DNA of 64,000 nucleotides from Welwitschia mirabilis (taxonomy: Eukaryota > Gnetophyta > Gnetopsida > Welwitschiales): positions 20,554,059 to 20,618,058 of the forward strand of contig JBOZIK010000001.1 of NCBI GenBank assembly GCA_051453625.1, in the 5' to 3' direction. The translations under genes were made by a program, and so were the position numbers. A model generated the notes under the pieces. It saw only the letters and a program-made list of their open reading frames with translations. It did no database searches and had not been told where the DNA came from. Positions 12,839 to 24,017 of the stretch are shown here, piece after piece (the first letter of the stretch is position 1; each line of letters opens with the position of its first letter).

Positions 12839-14085
12839 TGTTAAGTTATAATGTATCAAGTTGATGTCAAACTAACATTTTTTGGTATAGCAGAATGTGT
12901 GTGTATCCCTTGCAGAAAATATTAATCCTTGAAGGTCATAAGAAATAAACATTTATCACTAATCTACTTGAACCTAATAAGTTTCAGTGCCTCAAGGGCT
13001 TGAATGGATTCCTAAGAGGTTGACCGCACCTATACTAAGAAGTATCAAAAATAAATTACTGAGGGGTCGACTGAATTCCTAAGGGGTTAACTGAACCTAT
13101 ACAATAAATTTATCACATTTGAGCATCAAAGGGTCGATCAGACCTAGAGTAAAAATGTTTTCATCTTTTATCATCAAGGGGTAGACTAGCTCCCTGAGGG
13201 GTTGAGTGGACCTAGGCTAAAAATGTTGTTCTACACTTTTCTTCACATGGGTCGATCAGATCAAAATGTGGTCCAAAATGCAGTTGACCAAATATGCAGT
13301 TAACTGGATCCCAGATGGAATCGACCATACATGAAGATGTAAAAATCTTAGGTTGATCGAAAGAAGATGGGGATAATCAACTTCAGTAATGGCACTTAAT
13401 GAGGTCAATTGAACATTTCGAGGGGTCGACTAGTCATGACAGAAACAAGATTTTCCTAGCCATTGCCCTCCTATTTTTATCTATTGGAGAATTTGATTTA
13501 CTTGTAAAACCCTAAAATGTATCTACTATATATTTGTAAGCTATCAAAATCATTAGACGATATTTTTGGGCACATATTCTACCTAACCAAAAAGCAAATG
13601 AACATATTTTTTATTATTAGCCTTTTGGTCAATTAGTTTGCATTATATGTGGGTGGATTGTATTATCATTTCAAATAGTGTAGTACTATTATTGTTGTAC
13701 TTCAGATCTAGTAAAGCCTGTGCATTATGATACACTATTGACACTAAAAAGCATTCTCTTTAAAGGTTCAAACTGAGCCTCTAAAAAGTCCGATTGTAAA
13801 AGGTTATAAGTGAATCTGAAAAACCTGGAAAATGATTAATGGAGACTTAGATCAGATTTGGGTAGAAGATAATAATCGAGAGTGGAGTAAGGGCTTTTCC
13901 AAACCACTATAAATCATGTGTCAATCCTAGTTGGTATTTTGTATTTTCAGTTATTTTCATTTAGATCATTTGTTTGATATTTCATATCCACAAGTATTTT
14001 GAGTATTCAATATTTTGTGGAGATAGATTTTGATTTATTTTTTTTAGATCATATTCACCCCCTATTTAGCATTCTAGATCCTTAA
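12839..14085 (+). repeat. 5' LTR of the Sirevirus-like element
   Basis: Starts TGTTAAGTTATAATG and ends in TCTAGATCCTTAA, paired with 22,614-24,017. Internally, GGGGTCGACYGR/GGGGTTGACCNN words recur every ~60-80 bp between about 12,990 and 13,440, a feature seen in both LTRs. The two LTRs differ at many positions, so the insertion is old. The 3' dinucleotide CA kept in the other LTR is mutated here. Confidence 0.85.
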
Positions 14086-14086
14086 T

Positions 14087-14107
14087 TTGATGTCAGCGCC
14101 ATAGATC
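14087..14107 (+). promoter_or_regulatory. Degenerate primer binding site (initiator tRNA-Met type)
   Basis: TGATGTCAGCGCCATAGAT aligns with the common plant PBS TGGTATCAGAGCCATAGAT, with a few substitutions, immediately after the 5' LTR. Confidence 0.65.
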
Positions 14108-14127
14108 TAGACTTTTGAACCCTAATT

Positions 14128-15177
14128 ATGAATAATCCTTCATATGGCTTTTCTACTAGAAGACTACCCATGTTCGATGGAATAAACTTTGCTTACTGGA
14201 AAGCTCATATGAGAATATCTCTTAGATCCTTAGATGTAGACATAAAGGAGGTAATCTACGATGGATACATCATGTCCACAATCCAAAATTAATATTAATG
14301 AAACCATGATAATGGTAGAAAAATCTCGAGATCAATGGACCCCTACTAATAAAGCTAAGATTACCCTAGATGCCCATACTTTTAATGTTATTTTTTGTGT
14401 AGTATATACAAATTAATTTCCCTATTAATAAAGCCAAGGTTACCCTAGATGCCCATGTGTGTAGTATATACAAATGAATTCAAAAGAATTATGATCTATG
14501 AACATGCTAAAGAAGCTTGGGATATTCTTGAAATAGCACATGAAGGAACATCTACTGTAAAGTAGGTAAAGCTATAGATGCTCATTTTTAAGTTTGAAGA
14601 TATTCACATAGAAGAAGAGGAGACTCTATAAGAGTTCTTTACTAAACTAACAGACATTGTAAATTCTATGGCAAGTTTAAGATCTCTCCTAAAACACTTT
14701 GAGCCAAAGGTCACAGCCATCAAGGAAAGCAAGAACATCAATCAAATATCACTTGAAGAACTTCAAGGTAATCTTCAAACTTATGAGTTAAAACTTTTAA
14801 AGATAAAAAGAAAAGTCTTGCATTGAAAAGTATGTAGGAAAAATCTAGATTTGATAAATTAGATGAAGACCTTGATGAAGATGAGGTTGTTCTTTTGGAA
14901 AGCAGATTCAAAACATTATTGCACATAAGAAATAAATAAGGTAAATTAAGTAAGGAATCAAAAAGGAATCATTCCAAACTAAGAATAGATCCAAAAAAGA
15001 AAAAGAAGATCCGATGCTATTCCTGTAAGGGATGTGGACATGCTACAAATGAATGTCCAAATAATAGAAGAGATCAAAGGAAATTCAAGACATCATTTTT
15101 TATTGCCATCTAGGATAATGTAAATGAAGAAGATGATAATAGCTCAAGCCAAGAGTCAGATGGAGACATAAGACTTT
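14128..15177 (+). pseudogene. Sirevirus-like gag, copy 1
   Basis: Begins MNNPSYGFSTRRLPMFDG then INFAYWKAHMRISLRSLD, the canonical copia gag start (P-x-FDGxNYxxWKxxM). Further on are EFKRIM, AKEAWDILEIAHEGTSTVK and a long charged region. At 15,015-15,056 is an intact CCHC knuckle, CYSCKGCGHATNEC (C-x2-C-x4-H-x4-C). Broken by several stops and frameshifts; 14,346-14,480 carries an ~80-bp tandem duplication (TAATAAAGCYAAGRTTACCC repeated). Ends at a 10-N gap whose two sides share the same 8 bases. Confidence 0.8.
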
Positions 15178-15187
15178 NNNNNNNNNN

Positions 15188-16130
15188 AAGACTTTCTTTC
15201 ATAGTAATAGTCCGTCCCATAAAGAACATGCCTTACTCAACAAAACTAGATGATCTAGATCTTATTAAATAAGATCAAAAGAAGCTTGAAGATACCTATC
15301 AAGAGCTTTATTCAGAAAGTGAAAATTAGTAAAATAAATCAATTATCTAAATAAGATAGTAAAGGTTCTAACCAAGAAAAAGAAAGAGTTAGAGACAAGG
15401 TAGAGGATGGTTCAAAAANNNNNNNNNNNNNNNNNNNNNNNNNNNNNNNNNNNNNNNNNNNNNNNNNNNNNNNNNNNNNNNNNNNNNNNNNNNNNNNNNN
15501 NNNNNNNNNNNNNNNNNNTAAATAAGATAGTAAAGGTTCTAACCAAGAAAAAGAAAGAGTTAGAGACAAGGTAGAGGATGGTTCAAAAAGAAAATACCAA
15601 ACTTACTCCAAAGGTAAAAAGTTTGTCTCACTTTGTAAATAAATTTTCATATAGTTCAAGTAAATTGGAACAGACGCTTGAGATATGGAGATCAGTTCAT
15701 GAGAAAAAAGGTATTGGCTTTATCTCTCAAAAACCACACAATCAGGTGAATCATGTAACATGGCAGAATAACTATGTGTCAAAAATTACATGTCATTTTT
15801 GTGGAAAAACAGGTCATTCTAAATTATTGTACAATGCTAGAAAGTTAATGCTCTTTTCAAATTCTATTAGTACTTTTCCATTTAAATTTGTCTAAATGGG
15901 ATGTGTACCATAACAGTTCAAACAGACCGAGTGGTGGGAGTTGAAAATTTGAAAAGTTTATTGATCCAAACAGCTTTTAAAGCATCAAATAAAACTAGCT
16001 GATACTTGGATAGTGGTTTCTCTCAACACATGACAAGTAACAAATCAAGATTTCTACATTTGAATGACTGTGATGAAGGAGAAGTAACATTTGATGTTAA
16101 TAGAAGAGCAAAGATGGAAGGAATTGGAAG
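15188..16130 (+). pseudogene. Gag-pol spacer and start of protease, copy 1
   Basis: Contains a second zinc-finger region near 15,791 reading CHFCGKTGHSKLLYNAR, where the last Cys of the CCHC is Tyr. At about 16,009 a frame starts LDSGFSQHMTSNKSRF, the copia protease active-site block (usual D-S-G-x-S/T-x-H-M). It runs into a 100-N gap at 16,131. A second gap (15,419-15,518) lies inside, with the same 71 bases on both sides, so true length is shorter than drawn. Confidence 0.75.
15419..15518. other. Assembly gap (100 N) with identical flanks
   Basis: The 71 bases before the gap (15,348-15,418) equal the 71 after it (15,519-15,589). Confidence 0.95.
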
Positions 16131-16230
16131 NNNNNNNNNNNNNNNNNNNNNNNNNNNNNNNNNNNNNNNNNNNNNNNNNNNNNNNNNNNNNNNNNNNNNN
16201 NNNNNNNNNNNNNNNNNNNNNNNNNNNNNN

Positions 16231-17062
16231 GTGCTCTTAATGTTTTTTTTAATGCAATGTGTGCAAATGAATTCAAAAGGATTGTGAATTGTAAACCTGC
16301 CAAAAAAGCTTGGGATATTCTTGAAATAGCACATGAAGGAACATCCACTGTAAAGTAGGCAAAGCTATAGATGCTTATCGCAAGTTTGAAGATATTCACA
16401 TAGAAGAAAAACAGACTCTGTAAGGGTTCTTTGCTACATCGATAGACGTAGTAAACTCTATGACAAATCTAGGCAAGAAAATGGACAAAGGGAAGGTTGT
16501 ACGAAAAGTTCTAAGATCTCTCCCAAAATGCTTTGAGCCAAAGGTCACAACCATCGAGGAAAGTAAAAACATCAATTGAATGGCACTCAAGGAACTTCAA
16601 GGTAATTTTCAAACTTATGAGTTAAAGTTTTCTAAAAATAAAAAGAATAGTCTTGCATTAAAAAGTGTGCAGGAAGAGTTCAGATTTGAAAAATCAGATG
16701 AAGACCTTAATGAAGATGAGGTTGCCCTTTTATCAAGGAGATTCAAAAAATTCTTGCACAAAAGAAATAGAGAAGGTAAACCAAGCAAGGACTCAAAGAG
16801 GGGTCATGCCAAACTAAGAAGAGATCCAAAAAAAGAAAAGGAGATCAATGCTATGCTTGTAAGGGATATAGAGATGTTGCAAACAAATGCCCAAAAAAAA
16901 AGAAGAGATCAGAGGAAATCTAAGACATCATCCTTCATTGCCACCTGGGATAATGTAAATGAAGAAGATGATAGTAGCTCAAGCCAAGAGTCAAATGGAG
17001 ACAGAAGACTTTTTTTCATGGAGATAGTCCTCATAAGGAACATCCCTTGCTCAATAGAATGA
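16231..17062 (+). pseudogene. Sirevirus-like gag, copy 2
   Basis: Repeats the C-terminal two-thirds of copy 1: NEFKRIVN, AKKAWDILEIAHEGTST, the KMDKGKVVRKVLRSLPK block (missing in copy 1), then the charged region from 16,580. The knuckle at 16,849-16,889 reads CYACKGYRDVANKC: the metal-binding His is Asp, so it cannot form a normal CCHC. One long frame (16,580-17,062) remains open, through the knuckle in another frame. See findings for whether this is a real tandem duplication or an assembly artefact. Confidence 0.8.
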
Positions 17063-18023
17063 AATGATCTATATCTTATTGGAGAAGATGAAAAGGAGCT
17101 AGAAGATACTTGTCAAGAACTTTATTCAGAATGTGAAAAATTGGCAAAATGAATCAACGAACTAAACAAGATAGTGAAGGCTCTGAATAAGGAAAAGGAA
17201 GAGTTGGAGACAAAGTACATGATGGTTCAAATAGAAAACTCCAAGGAAGAGGTAAAACACTTGTCTCACTTTATAAATAAATTTTTAAATAATTCAAGTA
17301 AATTGGAACAGATGCTTGAAATATGAAGACCAGCTCATGACAAAAAAGGTATTGGCTTCATCTTTAAAAAGCACACAGCCAGTTGAATCAAGTAACATAG
17401 CAAAATAACTATGTGTCAAAATTACGTGTCATTTTTGTAGAAAGACAGGTCATTCAAAATTATTTTGCAATGCTAAAAAGTTAATGCTCTTTTCAAATTC
17501 TGTTAGTACTTTTCCATTTAAATTTGTCTCAAAGGGATGTGTACCACAATAGTTCAAATGGACTAAGTGGATGAGGGCTAACAATTTGAAAAGTTTATTG
17601 ATCCAAATGGCTTTTAAAGTATCAAATGGAACTTGCTAGTACTTGGATAGTGGTTGTTCTCGACACATGATGGGTGAGAAATCAAGATTCCAACATTTGG
17701 ATGACTTTGATGGAGGAGAAGCAACATTTGATGACAATGGAAAAGCAAAGATTGAAGGTTTTGAAAGCATCAGTGGAGGTAACATGTTTAAAATTAATGA
17801 GGTTTTATATGTGAATGGTCTTAAACATAGTTTGCTGAGTATTAGTCAGATTTGTGATAAAGGTCATAAAGTTATTTCTGATAGTCAAAAGTGTGAAGTT
17901 CGACATGGTAAAACGAGTGATGTTTTTCTTAAAGCAAGTAGAATAGATAATGTTTACAGCATTGATCAGACTTTATCTACTTATTATTTTTATCATATAA
18001 ATCAAGAAGAACTATGTTACTAA
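17063..18023 (+). pseudogene. Gag-pol spacer and protease, copy 2
   Basis: The second finger near 17,430 reads CHFC then a stop codon then KTGHSKLFCNAKK, so here the ligands survive but the frame does not. From 17,643 a 126-codon frame encodes the protease: MDSGCSRHMMGEKSRFQHLD at its start (D-S-G catalytic triad), then VLYVNGLKHSLLSISQI, the block that joins protease to the GAG-pre-integrase region in copia polyproteins. This is the best preserved frame of the element. Confidence 0.85.
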
Positions 18024-18900
18024 TAATTATGACATGCAAATTATGATCATCCCAAAACCATCATTAAAAAGGAAATTCTAAAAGGAATCTCTAAGATTAA
18101 CATTGAAAAAAAAGGGCTATGTGATGCTTGTCAAAAAGGAAAACAAGTTAGGACTTCTCATAAAATTAAAAATCTATTCTCCATAACAATGCCACTTGAA
18201 CTCATTTACATAAACTTGGTGGGTCCTGTCTAAACTAAAAGTCTAGGAGGAAAATGATATTTATTGACTATGGTTGATGACTACTCCAGATTTACTTGGG
18301 TTTCCTTCTTGGAAAACAAAGCTAAAACTTATAAAAGTTATGTTGAAATTTGTAACAAAATCCAAAATGAGAAAGGATACACTATCAAAAAAATTATAAG
18401 TGATTACGGAGGAGAATTTGAATATCATATTTTTGAAAAGTATTATGTAGACAATGATATAGAACATTAGTTCTCAGCCCTAGAGACTCCTCAACCAAAT
18501 GGAATTATATAGGGAAAAAACTAAGTTCTTCAAGAAATGACAAGAACATTCTTAAATAATAAGTAAGTTCCTAAAACATTTTGGGCTAAAGTAGTAAGCA
18601 TTGCTTGCTACATTATAAATAGAGTCTATCTAAGACCAGGTATGGATAAAACTTCTTATGAGCTTTGGAAAGGAAGAAAACTAAATTTTTCATATTTTAA
18701 AGTCTTTGGGAATAAATGCTTTGTATTAAAAGATAGAAAACATTTGAGAAAATTTGAGTCAAAAGTTAATAAATTAATCTTCTTAAGATGATCAACTATA
18801 AGTAGAGCCTATCAAGTTTTCAAAAAAAGAAGTCTAATAATGGAAGAATCTATAAACATTTAAATAGATGACTTTAGCACAAGAATTCTTCCTTCAAATG
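18024..18900 (+). pseudogene. Copia integrase relic
   Basis: Order seen: GLCDACQKGKQVRTSHK (zinc-binding CxxC of the pre-integrase domain, 18,118), the core YINLVGP (18,210), LTMVDDYSRFTWVSFLENK (18,266), IISDYGGEFE (18,400) and ETPQPNGI (18,485). The first catalytic Asp (usual I-D-L-x-G-P) is Asn, the second (SD-x-GGEF) is kept, and the Glu of the NGxxER/E-K-N block is replaced by a stop-containing stretch. Downstream WAKVVSIACYIINRVYLRPG and YELWKGRKLNFSYFKVFGNKCF match the integrase C-terminal region. Confidence 0.85.
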
Positions 18901-19059
18901 GCGAAGAAAATCTAACTCCAAGCACCTTCACAATAAAAGAAGTAATAACCAAAAAGCAAAAAGAGCCATCTCAAGAAGTTACTTCTAAAAAGTTTAAAGA
19001 GCTAAAAGATCATCCTCTAGAGTTCATCATTGAAGATGTTAGCTCAAAAATTTGAACAA

Positions 19060-19900
19060 AAAACTCTTTTAAAAATTTTTGTGCCCATATTTATTATGTC
19101 TCTCAAATTGAACCCAAAAAAAGTTTGAAGAGGCAAAATATCTTGAAGAATGGATGATGGCTATGTAAAATGAACTTCAAGAATTCAAAAAAAATGATGT
19201 TTAAAAACTTGTAGAAAGACCAAAAGACTGGAGTGTAATTGAAATGAAATAGATCTTTAAGAACAAGTGTAATGAACAAAATAGTGTAATTAAAAACAAG
19301 ATAAGATTAGTAACCCAAGGATACAACCAGATTAAAGGAATGGATGTAACTGATACATTTGCTCCAGTAGCTAGGCTAGATAGTATTAAAATTTTTCTAT
19401 CATGTGCAGCCGTGAAGAATATTAAAGTTTTTCCATTGGATGTGAAAAGTGCCTTGCTAAATGAAACTCTCAATGAAGAGGTTTATGTGTAACAACCTCA
19501 AGGTTTCATAGATCCACACAAATCAAGCAATGTGTATAGACTTAAAAAGGCCTTGTACAAATTAAAACAAGCTCCAAGGGCTTGGTATGAAAACTAGCTA
19601 CATTTCTCAATGAAAACGGTTACACTCATGGAGCTGTGGATAAAACATTGTTTGTAAAAAGTCTTAAGAAGGATTTTGTTATCATTTACATAATTTTTAG
19701 AGCCTCAAAGGAAGTTCTCTCTAGAGAATTTGCTAGCATTATGGCAACACATTTTGAAATGAGTATGCTTGGTGAAGTTCGTATGTTTCTTGGTCTTTAA
19801 ATTAAACAAACAAAACATAAAATTTTCATATCTTAAACCAAATACTCAAGGAACTTAATCAAATGATTTGAACTAGAAAATGCAAAATCAACTAACATAT
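19060..19900 (+). pseudogene. Copia reverse transcriptase relic
   Basis: Recognisable blocks: IKNKIRLVTQGYNQIKGMDV (usual KARLVAQGYxQxEGxD), TFAPVARLDSIKIFLSCAA, VFPLDVKSALLNETLNEEVY (usual QMDVKSAFLNGxLxEEVYV), [32 protein letters not shown]. The DVKSA Asp is kept. At ~19,681 the usual YVDDIIFGS box reads IIYIIFRAS: the V-D-D residues are absent, removing the catalytic pair. Several stops. Confidence 0.85.
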
Positions 19901-19959
19901 CTATGTCAACTTTATGTAAGATTCGTCTTGATGATCATGGAAAATCAATGGACTAAAAA

Positions 19960-20580
19960 CTTTATAGAAGCATGATATCATAAGCAGACCTGATATAATG
20001 TTCAGTGGTGTCGTTTATGCTAGATATTAAACTCAACCAAAGGATCACACCTTCAAGCTATCAAAAGAATTATAAGATACATAAAAGGCACAAGTGACTA
20101 TAGACTATGATATCCTATAGAATCATCCTTTAAATTTGCAGATTTTAGTGATGCAGATTGGGCTAGTTATAAAGATAATAGAAAAAGTACTAGTGAGAAT
20201 TGTTTTCTTTTAGGATCATGCTTGGTAGGATGGGTAAGTAAGAAGTAAATTCTATCTTATTTTCCATTGTAGAAGCAAAATATATAGCAGCAGGGAATTA
20301 TTGTACCCATCTTCTATGGATGAAGGAGATGCTTAAAGACTTTGTACTAAATTTTGAATAGGTTCCAATTTTTTATAACACACTAGTGTAATTAATATCT
20401 CAAAGAACCCTATTCAACATCCTTGAACTAAATACATTAAATTAAAACATCATTTTCTTAGATATCAAATAAAAATAGGCAACATTTCAATGAATTTTGT
20501 AAGCACTGATATATAACTAGCTGATATTTTCACAAAACCCTTGAACTTTAACAACTTTATAAGACTTCATTGCGAAGTAG
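19960..20580 (+). pseudogene. Copia RNase H relic
   Basis: IKRIIRYIKGTSDYRLxYP (20,063) is the connection block VKRILRYLKGT; FADFSDADWASYKDNRKSTS (20,134) is the RNase H block with its D-A-D-W; AKYIAAGNYCTHLLWMKEML (20,275) follows; KHHFLRYQIKIGN and TDIQLADIFTKPL equivalents close the domain near 20,545. Stops and frameshifts throughout. Confidence 0.85.
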
Positions 20581-22601
20581 GGGTTGTCTCTCCGTCCTCT
20601 AACTGAAGGTAGGGTAGTTAATCCAGTCTTACATTCTGTTGACCAGATCTGGAGAAGAAGTTAATTGATCACATTTTCATCGAGCTACTTAATCTTTTCC
20701 AAATCAACCTGAATCTAGTTGGGTCGATTAGGCAGTCACCCAGTCTTTCCTGGATCAATCTGAATCCATTCGGATCAACTAGTCTTAAGACTCGGTCGGT
20801 TGGACCTAAAAATCTTTGTGACTCGATTCTCATTGGGTGAACTGGATCATAACCTGGTCAACCCAACTTATAGGGTTATATAGTAGGAGATAGGCAGTGA
20901 ACCCATTTTTTCCTTAAATTTAACTTGATCTCCCCTCTTTATAAAATCTTATAGAGCCCTAACATTCCCCATTCATACTTGTCCATCTACCTCTCTCAGA
21001 TCTAGCTGTCTCTCTCAAGTTCTTTTATCTTTAGGAAGTGCCATGTGCTTTCAAACAGCAGAGGGTCCCTCAATCATATCTCATCAGAAAGAACTAGCCA
21101 ACAAAGATCCAAGGTATTTTTACTCTAGAATGTCAAATAAGGATTTAAATAGGTTTTCAGAGAAGTTTGAGAAAAAGCCTGTCTACCAAGAAATGCCTGT
21201 TGCTTCTGGGAACTTAAGGAGCTCTAGGATGTGGTGAGGCTCTTGAATGAATTTGATTTGTCTTATTTTGGTAATGTCTCTTGGTTAGCCTGTCCTTTCT
21301 TATGTGTATGTTTTACTGCAATGCCTCTTTTAATGCTAATTCCTCTACCCTAATAATCCTTGTTTTAGGGATAATAATTAGGGTTACTGTAGATCTCATA
21401 ACCTCCCTTAAAAATATCCTTAGAGGAGATTATAAGGAGTTCTAGCCCCTACATAACTCCATGGAGGATAAGACAGAAGTCACGAGGGAGCTCTGTGATA
21501 AGTTTCTTTGGTGGAAAACTGTCCTTTCCACCTCCTACTTTACCCTAAAGTACCACTTTCTTCATTTAGTTTTTACATACAACTTCTTATCTCTTGAAAG
21601 TCATCGTGATGAGACCTCTAACAATAGGTATTATCTATTGTATTTGGTAGGAACTAGTCACTCTATTAATGCTCTTACCATTATGCTTAAAGATATGGTC
21701 TCTTAGTTGGAGTATTATAAAACTAAAGCTCTTTCTTACTCTGTTTTAATCATAAATATTTGTTGTCATTTTAGAGTCCAATTGCATCTTAAGCTAAACA
21801 CTTTAACTCCTATGTCTACCTTTGGGTATGCAACCCTATCCCACATGCACATTTTCTCTAGTTTAAAGAAACCTTTCAAGTCTCCTTCTCCAAAGCAAGC
21901 CTCTCCTCAAGAGACTCTTTGATACCTAAAGAGGTTGGATTCTTGCATAACGCATATGAAAGAGGCTCTTATTATAGTAGGGTATGAGGTTGCTGACACT
22001 TCTAAGGAATCCTGTAGCTCTATTTAAAAGGCAGCCGAAGAAGAGGAAGAAAAAAAAAACCCAAATTCTAAAGAAGCATCTGAGAAGAAAGAAGAATAAG
22101 AAGGATTGGACTGATTTCTTGTTATCTTTGTTGTTTTTCAGTTGTTCCTGTTTTTTTCCTTTTTCTCTCCCTTATCATTGATGTTAAAAGGGGAAGAAAC
22201 AGTAGTAGTATTTTTTAGTTATTATTAGTTGGTATCAGATGTTATTAGTAGTTTGCAGTAGTACTTATCAGTTTTTCTTAGTTTTAATTACATTTATGAG
22301 CATTTTTCTGTTATACCACTTATAATTACTTAATAGAAATACATTTGGTATCATTTTGTCATATCTATTAATGCATATTACATTTATCATGAACCATGAT
22401 CTTGTCACATCTGTTAATGAATATTACATGTCTCATGAACTATACTTTAAATTGTTTATGTATATGGCTCTCTTTAGAAAACCATTATGAATGCTTAATT
22501 TGATAAACATGCTCAATAATTTTTTGCAAATATAAAGGGTATTTTCTGTGGGGAACTTTTTTAATTAATATTTTCAACTAAGTATAGTTTACACCAATGT
22601 C
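20581..22601 (+). pseudogene. Post-pol region of the Sirevirus-like element, function unknown
   Basis: About 2 kb between RNase H and the PPT. 20,630-20,870 is rich in GGTCGATYAG/GGATCAAYYTG words like those of the LTR. From about 21,040 several frames on the plus strand abut (21,043-21,237; 21,461-21,706; 21,707-21,922; 21,984-22,181), together resembling one decayed ORF with a basic Pro/Ser/Lys-rich end followed by a hydrophobic stretch (LLSLLFFSCSCFFPFSLP). Sireviruses are known to carry an extra, sometimes envelope-like, ORF here; I see no motif that proves an envelope function. 22,190-22,600 shows no coding signal. Confidence 0.45.
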
Positions 22602-22613
22602 AAAGGGGAAGAT
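22602..22613 (+). promoter_or_regulatory. Polypurine tract
   Basis: AAAGGGGAAGAT directly before the 3' LTR TG; the plus-strand priming site for reverse transcription. Confidence 0.85.
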
Positions 22614-24017
22614 TGTTAAGTTATAATTTATTAAGTTGATGTTAAATTAATATTTTCTGATTTAGCAAAACATGTGTGTATTCCTTGTAGAAAATATTAA
22701 TCCTTGCAAATTNNNNNNNNNNNNNNNNNNNNNNNNNNNNNNNNNNNNNNNNNNNNNNNNNNNNNNNNNNNNNNNNNNNNNNNNNNNNNNNNNNNNNNNN
22801 NNNNNNNNNNNNAAAACATGTGTGTATTCCTTGTAGAAAATATTAATCCTTGCAAATTAGAAGCAATAAACATTTATCATTAACCTACCTAAACCTAACA
22901 AGTTTCAGTCCCTCAAAGAGGTTAACTAGATTACAAAAGGATCTACTGAACCTGTACCAAGAAGTGTTAAAAATAGATTACTAAAGAATCGGTCAGATTC
23001 CTAAGGGATTGAACAAACCTGTACAATAAATTTATCACATCTGATCATGAAGGGGTCAACCAAATTCTTGAGAAGTCGACTAGACCTAGAGTGAAAATTT
23101 TTTTATCTTTTGTCATTAAGGGGTTGACCAGATTCCTGAGGGGCCAACTGGACTTGGGCTAAAAATGTTGTTTTACACTTTTCTTCACATGGGATTAACT
23201 AAACCAAAATGTGGTTAACCAGACATGTGGTCGATCAGATCCCAGATGAAGTTGACTGGATATGGAGACATAAAAAGATTAGATTGACTAAAAGAATATA
23301 GGGATGACTAGCTTTAGTGACGACACTTAATTGGAGTCAATCGGACATTTCGAGGGGTCGATCGGTTGTGACATAAATGAGATTTGCCTATCCATTGTCC
23401 TCCTGTTTTTTATCTGATGGGGAATCTGATTTACTTGTAAAACCCTAAAATGTATCTTCTATATACTTGTCAACCATCAAAATTATTAGACAATCTTTTT
23501 TAGCACATCTTCTACCTGATCAAAAATCAAATGAACATCTTTTTGATTATCAACCTTTTGATCAATCAGTTTGCACTGTACATACATGAATTGTGTTATC
23601 ATTTCAAATAGTGTAGTACTATCATTGTTGTACTTCAAATCTGGTGAAGCTTATGCATTAAAGCACACTATTGACACCGAAAAGCATTCTTTCTAAAGGT
23701 TGAGACTAAGCCTCTGAAAAGTCTAATGGTAAAAGGTTACAGATGAACCTGAAATACATGGAAAATGATTAACTAAGATCTAGATTAGACATGGGTAGAA
23801 GCTGGTCGCTGAGAGTGGAGTTGGGGGTTTTCTAAACCACTATAAATCCTATGTCAATCTTAATTGGTATTTTGTGTTTTTAGTTATTTTCATTTAGATC
23901 ATTTATTTGATATTTCATATGCGCAAATATTTTTATTAAATACTTTGTAGAGATAGGTTTGGATTTATTTATTTTTAGATCCTATTCACCTCCCCCTCTA
24001 TGATTCTAGATCCTTCA
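22614..24017 (+). repeat. 3' LTR of the Sirevirus-like element
   Basis: Starts TGTTAAGTTATAATTT, ends TCTAGATCCTTCA. Interrupted by a 100-N gap (22,713-22,812) whose flanks repeat the same 46 bases, so the real LTR is about 1.26 kb, as in the 5' copy. Same GGGGTCGAY word series as the 5' LTR. Confidence 0.85.
22713..22812. other. Assembly gap (100 N) with identical flanks
   Basis: The 46 bases before (22,667-22,712) equal the 46 after (22,813-22,858). Confidence 0.95.

Larger units (their letters stand above)
12839..24017 (+). mobile_element. Sirevirus-like Ty1/copia LTR retrotransposon, dead, inserted in a Helitron
   Basis: A full LTR-gag-protease-integrase-RT-RNase H-extra region-PPT-LTR order, the copia order. 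LTRs are ~1.25 kb. The long LTRs, AAAGGGGAAGAT polypurine tract, two CCHC fingers between gag and protease, and non-pol DNA after RNase H all fit the SIRE/Maximus lineage. Flanks are CCATT (12,834-12,838) and TCATT (24,018-24,022), a target-site duplication with one mismatch. All genes carry stops, and the gag-protease part occurs twice across assembly gaps. Overall length is inflated by gaps and duplicated contig ends. Confidence 0.85.

Noticed and set aside
15339-15569. Frames running through N-runs (also at 16.0-16.4, 26.8-27.0, 47.8-48.0, 55.3-55.7, 58.2-58.6 and 60.5-61.1 kb)
   Set aside because: Gap lengths are arbitrary, so the frames are not meaningful.
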